Under the pieces are notes generated by a model that saw only the letters and a list, made by a program, of their open reading frames with translations, did no database searches and was not told where the DNA came from. A DNA stretch of 64,000 nucleotides. Source: Annona cherimola (lineage: Eukaryota; Streptophyta; Magnoliopsida; Magnoliales; Annonaceae). Positions within the stretch are counted from its first letter, which is position 1; every line of letters starts with the position of its first letter. Below are positions 58,368-64,000 of this stretch, one piece after another. A program made the position numbers and the translations under genes. The stretch spans positions 39,232,012-39,296,011 of the forward strand of contig CM059971.1 of the NCBI GenBank assembly GCA_030490835.1, given 5' to 3'.

Positions 58368-60879
58368 TGTGAAACCCCGACAATATACGCGTCATTTCGA
58401 CATTGTAACCCTAGATTCTTTTATAACTATTTTTATGATAAATAAAAATTTATGAATTATATTAATAGATATGTGTATTGGAGATTGAAATAATATAATT
58501 GGGAATTTAACCCCGCGAATAGTGCCAGTGAATAATAAACATGAATAGTAATTGGGGATTAAGACACGTGATTAAGAGTTAATCACTTGGATTAACTTAA
58601 TCACAAAAAGACAAAATAGAGATTTAATCACTACAAGACGAAATAGCAATTCTTTTTGATATTTTAATCAAATTTTGGATTTTTGTGGAAAAATAAAAAA
58701 AATTCATAAGTTGCAATCCGGGTGTCGGAATTCGATGAAATTTTTATAGATGGTTAAAAATTCATTATGGACATGATGGATGGGTTAAGATGTGATGAAA
58801 ATCACAAATCAAAGGTCAAGATTGAACGTCAAAACAAGATCGAAAAGTAGCTAACTTTTTAATAAATTCTACTTTTGACTTTTTAAATAAAACAAATAAT
58901 TAAAAAAATAAAATAATAAAATAAAAGGCAGATGCTGCAGGGGATGGAGCAGGCTAGGGTGGCTGGAAGCTTGACCAAGATCAATGGTCATTAATCATCG
59001 TCATCTTTAATCAATGACTAAGATTAATTTAGCCTAATTTAATTAATTTTAAAAATAAAAAGGTAAAACAATAGGGCTACATAGGGGGCTGGAGCAGGCC
59101 TAGGGTGGGCAGCACATGGCTCAAAATTTTTTTTAAAATTAAAAAGAATTACCAATTTATAATTAAATACCTCAAAGCTAGGGGGTAAATTCTAAATTCT
59201 TGAAACATGCAACCCTATAAATAGGGCAGCAGGGAGAACGTCCAAGGGCATCAAATCCAAGCTCCACTTGAGCCATTCCAAGCCCCTAAACCATCCCACA
59301 CGTTCAAAGGAAGAAGAAAGTAAGTTAGAGAGAGAAAGTGTGAGAAAAAAGACGTATCTCCACTTCGGGTAAGTGATTTCTGCCCAAATTTATTTTGGAT
59401 ATTAAGTAGGGTAAAAACATGCTTAGATAATGCCTAAGTATGAGAAAATAAGTATAGATATAATGCTTAAATGAAATTATGCCAAAACATCAAAAATTTG
59501 GAGCGAAGATAGGGTATTCGGGAAGATAGCATATGATATATGAAAATAATGCTCCAAAATTGATAAATGATGATTTGGGATATATGATTATGATAAATAT
59601 GATGTTGAAATAATGATATATTAATTTCATGATTTTTGGAATTAAAGATTATGCTTAAGTGAATTTATGTTAATTTTTAGTATATGGAGAAATTGATTTT
59701 TTTTCTTCAAGTAAATGATGATAAATTCAAAATGTATGAAATTTTCTATCATATAATAGGCATAAGGTATGTCATGATATTTTTTATTTTTGGAAAAAAT
59801 ATCAATTTTTGGAACCCATGAACAGTAACCACGTCTATGTGAACAGTAACTGCTACAGTGATTTGCTACAGTAAGCAGAATAATTTTGGAGAAATTTGAG
59901 ATTAATATTTAAATATAATGATGAAAATTTTGAAGAACCTATAGATAAAAATATCCATATAAAGAAATAATGCCCAAATATTATAAAACATGCATGGGAA
60001 GTAGCTTGAATAGAAGAAATAAAATTATCCTTTTTCCTTGAATAAGAAAAAGAAAAGAAAAGGTCGAAGACACCCACTGTGAAGGTAAGAAAGTTATATC
60101 TTTTGCAAATTATTTCCAAAATGGTTGCAAATTGTTGTAAATTGCTTTATAAAATTTATTTAAGGTTGGCCATACCTATAACTGCTTTACAAGAACTGAA
60201 GTTTGCTTTGTTAAATTATTTATTAAATACTTTTTATGAAATTATTTATGATTTGCAAATATCATGTCGGCATGTGTATGTAAATGAGCATGTGCACGAG
60301 GATTAGGCCTTAGTCGAGGTAGTAAGCGGACCGGAGGTCCCCCTCACTATTGCCAAGTCGCTTAATAGGCCCAGGCCGACGGTGACCTCCCTGAAATGGG
60401 AGTATGTATGGGATGGGTGCCTAGCTAGCGTCGCATCCAAAGGAATGTTATGAATGTTATGTATGCATTGCATTTGAATTTTATGAAATGCATAAAATGA
60501 TTGAAAAATTATGTATGGCTTGCTTACTGAGTATTATTACTCACCCATGCTTTTTTAACAACAGACAGGAAATGATGATGAAGGCAGCATGCCAAGTGTT
60601 ATGTAGTTTTGATATAAATATTGTATATGTAAATTTGATGTAAAGACAATGATGTTAATTTTGAAATGGAAAAGAATACCTTTTCAATGATGATATAACT
60701 TTGTTATATGAAAATATATTTCATGTTGGATGAATGATGGAAATTTTCTATGTATTGATGTTACATATATATATATATATAATTCTGCCGTGTGATCAGG
60801 GCAACAATCCTGAGTCACGTTTACCAATCAAAATGATCCCGGAGTAAGGCTTCTAGGCACCTCGGTTTGGGGTGCCACA
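58368..60879 (+). mobile_element. Solo LTR of the giant family, short type (L6, 2,512 bp)
   Basis: TGTGAAACCCCG...GGGGTGCCACA with a perfect TSD TAACT (58,363-58,367 and 60,880-60,884). The empty site is preserved as GATAACTTGTTTAAAGTA in copy L2 near 4,770. Landmarks: CCTATAAATAGGG at 59,213-59,225; CGG/GTAAGTGATT near 59,368; exon-like block AAAAGGTCGAAGACACC… ending AAG/GTAAG near 60,085; CTCCCTGAAATGGGAG near 60,389; AACAG/ACAGG near 60,575; terminal hairpin near 60,800. It aligns throughout with the reverse copy 7,562-10,048. No coding sequence. Confidence 0.92.
59213..59225 (+). promoter_or_regulatory. TATA box of L6 LTR
   Basis: CCTATAAATAGGG, about 845 bp from the LTR start. It sets the orientation of the family. 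Counterparts: minus strand near 9,190 in R3 and TATAAAAAAG near 46,171 in L5. Confidence 0.7.
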
Positions 60880-61459
60880 TAACTTGTTTAAAGTAGGTGC
60901 ACTCGCTTTACAAGTAGACACAGATTGCTGTCTGCGATGTTTTCCAAAATGATTTGACTGAAGTCTGTGATGTTTTTCAAGATGGATGCAGATTGCGGTC
61001 TATGATCTGCTTTTTCCAGATGGTTTAAAAGAACATGGGCTGCAGTCTGTGATGTTTTAAACCACATGGACTGCGGTCTGTGATGTTTCAAGAGATCATG
61101 CTAACATATGAACATCTATGATGATGATGTATGGTGCATCAATACAAGGAATAGGTCAGTTGGAGAGTGCGGTCAGAGACGGACCGGGGCCCACTCTACA
61201 TATGGTCAAGTCGCTAAGGGATGACAGAAGGCCAGCGGCGCCCTCCCTGAGATGGGAGAAGGATTAAGGAGCAACCACCGGGCTCGTGTGCTGTTAATGA
61301 TGGATTCTCTCCTAAAAGGTAGAATGATCACTTGCTAAGTGTCACTACTGGATGGGGAGAAATGCATTTGCTTATGTTTTGCTTTTGAAAATCCCAAAGA
61401 TTGGGACATAAGAGCATTTATACGAAAAGTTATCCTAAATGGAATTTTATGAGCCTATG

Positions 61460-62982
61460 TGACGAAGTACGTATATGTCTAATTAAAATGCTCGTTTTAA
61501 CGCAAGTATACGTGCCGATCAAGTAATAAAAAGTGAGCAGAGTATCGTTCCCACGAGGAAATGATCTAACTGGAATTATTAATCAGTATAGTTTACAATA
61601 AGAAAATAGAAAAGAGTTTCACGGACAATTGGAATACTAAAAATGAGTTATCAATTTGGGGATGACAGATGTATAGTTCGGAATCCTTGAATCTAACTTA
61701 TATTGCATTAGTTCCTTTTCATTAGATTGTGCAGGGATTTACTGGTCCAAGTTCAATGATCTTTATATATGTCTTCCAACGCATATAAAGCTAATTACAC
61801 CCTATTCAATTGTTATGTTCCAATGCCATTAAATAAAGTGAAATTGATAGATTCATAACTCGTTCATCGACTATATAGAGTTTGACGGTATATTCCTATT
61901 CATTAAACAACTCCCCTTGGCCAAGAAGAAACCTATGACCTACACATGGATCTAGCAGAGATTTTTCTTTTTCAAGGATTAATCACACAATTAAATCATC
62001 TTATAAGGTAGCTAAACTTATAAAAAGCATTAAACAACATATGCAAGGGTAAATCCACAACGCACAGTCATATAGAAATCAAATATTCATTCCTAAATTT
62101 TAAAGAACCAATACAATATAGTTAGATATCAATTCATCCTAACTATTCATCTAAAGGAAGTTTAGTTCACAGACATGATATAAAAATCCTTTACATCCAT
62201 ATTGTAAGTATCCAGGAAAATAGAGAAATAAAAATAGAAAGATTAAGAGAAAACTAGTTCTCCGGCAGTTTTCACCAATGAGGTTGAATCTTCTCTTCGA
62301 TCCGCGCTTCAAACGAGTTCTTTTCCTTCTCCAGGTGTCTATTCCGTCAGGGCTCTCCCCTTCGTGCACGACCCCCTTGGTTTCTATTTAAACTAGTTGG
62401 TTTGCGCAGCACAAGTGTAGAAATCTGTGCGTACGGATGCGTAGTGGCACTTAGGCGCCAACCCTCTGTGTGTTGTGTAACTTGGAAACCTTTCTAAATG
62501 CCCTGGAGACTCATGCCTTAGCGCCTGGGCGACGCTAGCTGCACCAACTCTCTGGATGTTTTGGGACTTGAAAATTCTTCGAAATACCTGTACAATCATG
62601 CCATGGCGCCTAGGCGCCAACTCTCTAGAAGCTTTTCTATCTCGTGAGGTGTTGGAGATTCTAGCAAAGGCCTATAGAGTGGCACCTGGGCGCCAACCTC
62701 ATGCTCCTTCACTTGACTCTGTTCTGCATTCGACTCACTGCATTCGACTCACCCGCATGCCTATAATTTGCCCATCCTTCCTGCAAAAAATGAATGAACT
62801 AAATAAATGAACTAAAAATGCCTAATTTATACCAAAAATGTATAAAAACTGTATAATGCTCCTAAAATGCAAAGAAAGTGAAAATTAAGCTAAATGAATT
62901 CAAACTAAGCCTAATCCCTTGGACAAATACGCAAAAATAGTCTAAAAGGAGCCATGATAATTCACATTTTCACGAGTTATCA
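61460..62982 (-). mobile_element. Gypsy-type 3' LTR (right copy, 1,523 bp)
   Basis: On the minus strand it runs TGATAACTCG...TTCGTCA. The minus-strand sequence GTTTGGGGTG, a polypurine tract, abuts it at 62,983. It is homologous to 2,478-6,935. It inserted into L5, with CTATG (61,455-61,459) as the left copy of a presumed TSD whose partner is outside the window. Several GGCGCC palindromes lie at 62,450-62,700, upstream of a TTTAAATAG on the minus strand near 62,382. The ORFs at 62,151-62,810 are not supported as genes. Confidence 0.75.
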
Positions 62983-63715
62983 CACCCCAAACTTAAATAT
63001 TGCTAATCCTCGAGTAACACATGCATACACAATGAATGAATGAATGGATGTGGACTCCGCCAACTCAACCTGCTTCCCATTATGCTTCTATCAATCCATT
63101 TCCCTATTAACAAGGTCAAGAATAATCTAAACTTGAAAAATCATCAATTTCACAAAACAGGACATGCATTTTCATTTTTTTCAATTGCGAACCAAGTTAC
63201 ATGTAGATGACAGAATTCTCTAGTATAGAGTAATAATTAAACATGATAATCTTCCTCTTGATCAAAACAAACTAGTTAGAAAATCAATCAAAACAAGTGA
63301 ACCAATGTTTAAGATGAACTAACTAGTCAAAGGAAATGGTAGTCATTCACTGGATTCAATTTTTGCCTCACTGAACATTCTTTCCCCCCCAAACTTATTG
63401 CAAAACTATCGTCATCATATTTCAGGATATCTGGAGATCTGTTTTTTTTTTGGGCTCCCTCACCATATTTTAAGGTATCTGGGGAGAGTTTTGATTTTAA
63501 AGCATTATTACTGTGATTTTCCTTTACTTTTTTTATACGAACCTTGACATTTGTTGATACTAAGTCCCGGTTACTCAGCTTAGGTCAATCACCCCCTTTT
63601 TATTGTTCTGATGACTTGGTAGGGGTACTGAACATGACAGAAGAATTTTTTTCATGAAGTATTACCATTTTTGAGACCATTAATTCCCTTAAAGCACTTG
63701 ATTCACATTTGTTTA
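62983..63715 (-). mobile_element. Internal 3' region of the right gypsy-type element
   Basis: Non-coding sequence that follows the polypurine tract and belongs to the element body. It contains no gag or pol motif within these 733 bp. It is interrupted at 63,716 by another LTR. Confidence 0.55.
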
Positions 63716-64000
63716 TGTAACGCCCCGAACCGAGACATCACTTCCTTACCTCAAGATCCTATCGATTGGTAAATGTGAATCAGGATTGTTGTCCTGATCA
63801 CGCGGCGGGTTCTTAATTGGAATACGTCCAAATTTTTTTTCGTTTATTCATCTGTCATCATTCATAACTTGACATGACAATCATCACACATTGTGACATT
63901 TCACTTGTAATAAAATTCATCATTTCATTCATAGCATCTTTACATGCCTGTCATTATACACTCAATTATTGTACATATCATACTTGCATACATTCAGTCA
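63716..64000 (-). mobile_element. Giant-LTR family copy R7, terminal 285 bp, reverse (continues outside)
   Basis: It starts TGTAACGCCCCGAACCGAG and contains the terminal hairpin region (ATCAGG…CCTGAT) at about 63,778-63,800. Closest match is the reverse complement of the end of L4 (about 22,420-22,703). It inserted into the gypsy element's internal region. Confidence 0.82.

Larger units (their letters stand above)
44955..61459 (+). mobile_element. Giant-LTR family, copy L5, long type, with three later insertions
   Basis: The copy starts TGTGATACCC and is carried by 44,955-48,140, 57,546-58,367 and 60,885-61,459, about 4.6 kb in all. It aligns with L4 (the shared AAAATTCATAACT…ACGCCTA block near 45,230, and CAG/GTAAGCAAGC near 47,790) and lacks the last 1.2 kb, where the gypsy element begins. 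Landmarks: TATAAAAAAG near 46,171, AAG/GTAAGT near 46,389, an exon-like block from CTAG (about 47,745) to 47,790, GGACTGCGGTC-type repeats (60,905-61,085) and CTCCCTGAGATGGGAG near 61,243. Removing SIRE-1 and L6 restores continuity with L2, whose uninterrupted sequence near 4,770 is the empty-site equivalent of the L6 insertion. It is non-coding. Confidence 0.82.

Overview
The window is nuclear DNA from a flowering plant. The evidence is one spliced host gene of a plant-specific cell-wall family, Ty1/copia elements with the plant tRNA-iMet primer site, Mutator-like elements with 9-bp target duplications, very large AT-rich LTRs, and no operon-like coding. The species cannot be told from the sequence. 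About 85% of the window is transposable-element DNA, much of it nested, and the insertion order can be read from target-site duplications (TSDs).

Left nest (1-11,022). The 3' part of a giant non-coding LTR ends at 2,272. Two different gypsy-type LTRs in minus orientation follow (2,478-6,935 and about 7,270-11,022), joined by a 334-bp remnant that carries a polypurine tract and a primer-site-like block. Each is broken by a further insertion: a rearranged LTR at 3,717-6,572 and a clean 2,487-bp solo LTR at 7,562-10,048 (TSD CTCTA). Next to it (11.45-11.66 kb) is a decayed first exon, perhaps of an ARM/TOG-type protein gene.

Central nest (12,823-33,495). A non-autonomous Mutator-like element (MULE-A, TSD TTTTATAAT) was split by a SIRE-like copia element (SIRE-2, 13,976-30,805, minus strand). 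SIRE-2 has an extra third ORF after pol, and that ORF was later split by a 6,021-bp solo LTR (16,683-22,703, TSD AGGAT). SIRE-2 gag and pol carry several stops and its LTRs differ by roughly 2%.

Host island (33.5-39.6 kb). One gene lies on the minus strand (35,713-38,232, four coding exons, 472 aa). It encodes a secreted protein with a degenerate GH17-like region, a Pro-rich linker, an X8/CBM43 callose-binding domain and a GPI-anchor tail. It sits between MULE-A and a second member of the same family, MULE-B (39,625-44,447, TSD TTAGCTAAA).

Right nest (44,955-64,000). A giant LTR (44,955-61,459) was hit three times: by SIRE-1 (48,141-57,540, TSD GCTAT, LTRs of 1,951 bp with one difference seen, intact gag and pol), by a 2,512-bp solo LTR (58,368-60,879, TSD TAACT), and by a gypsy-type element that runs off the right edge and is itself interrupted at 63,716.

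The least expected signal is in the giant-LTR family. Diverged copies share a TATA box, a splice-donor-like site, an exon-like cassette bounded by AG and GT, a later AG/ACAGG acceptor-like site, and conserved short hairpins, all in DNA without coding capacity. Two unrelated LTR families also carry arrays of palindromic motifs just upstream of their TATA boxes (GTCGAC dyads in SIRE, GGCGCCTAGGCGCC in the gypsy LTR).
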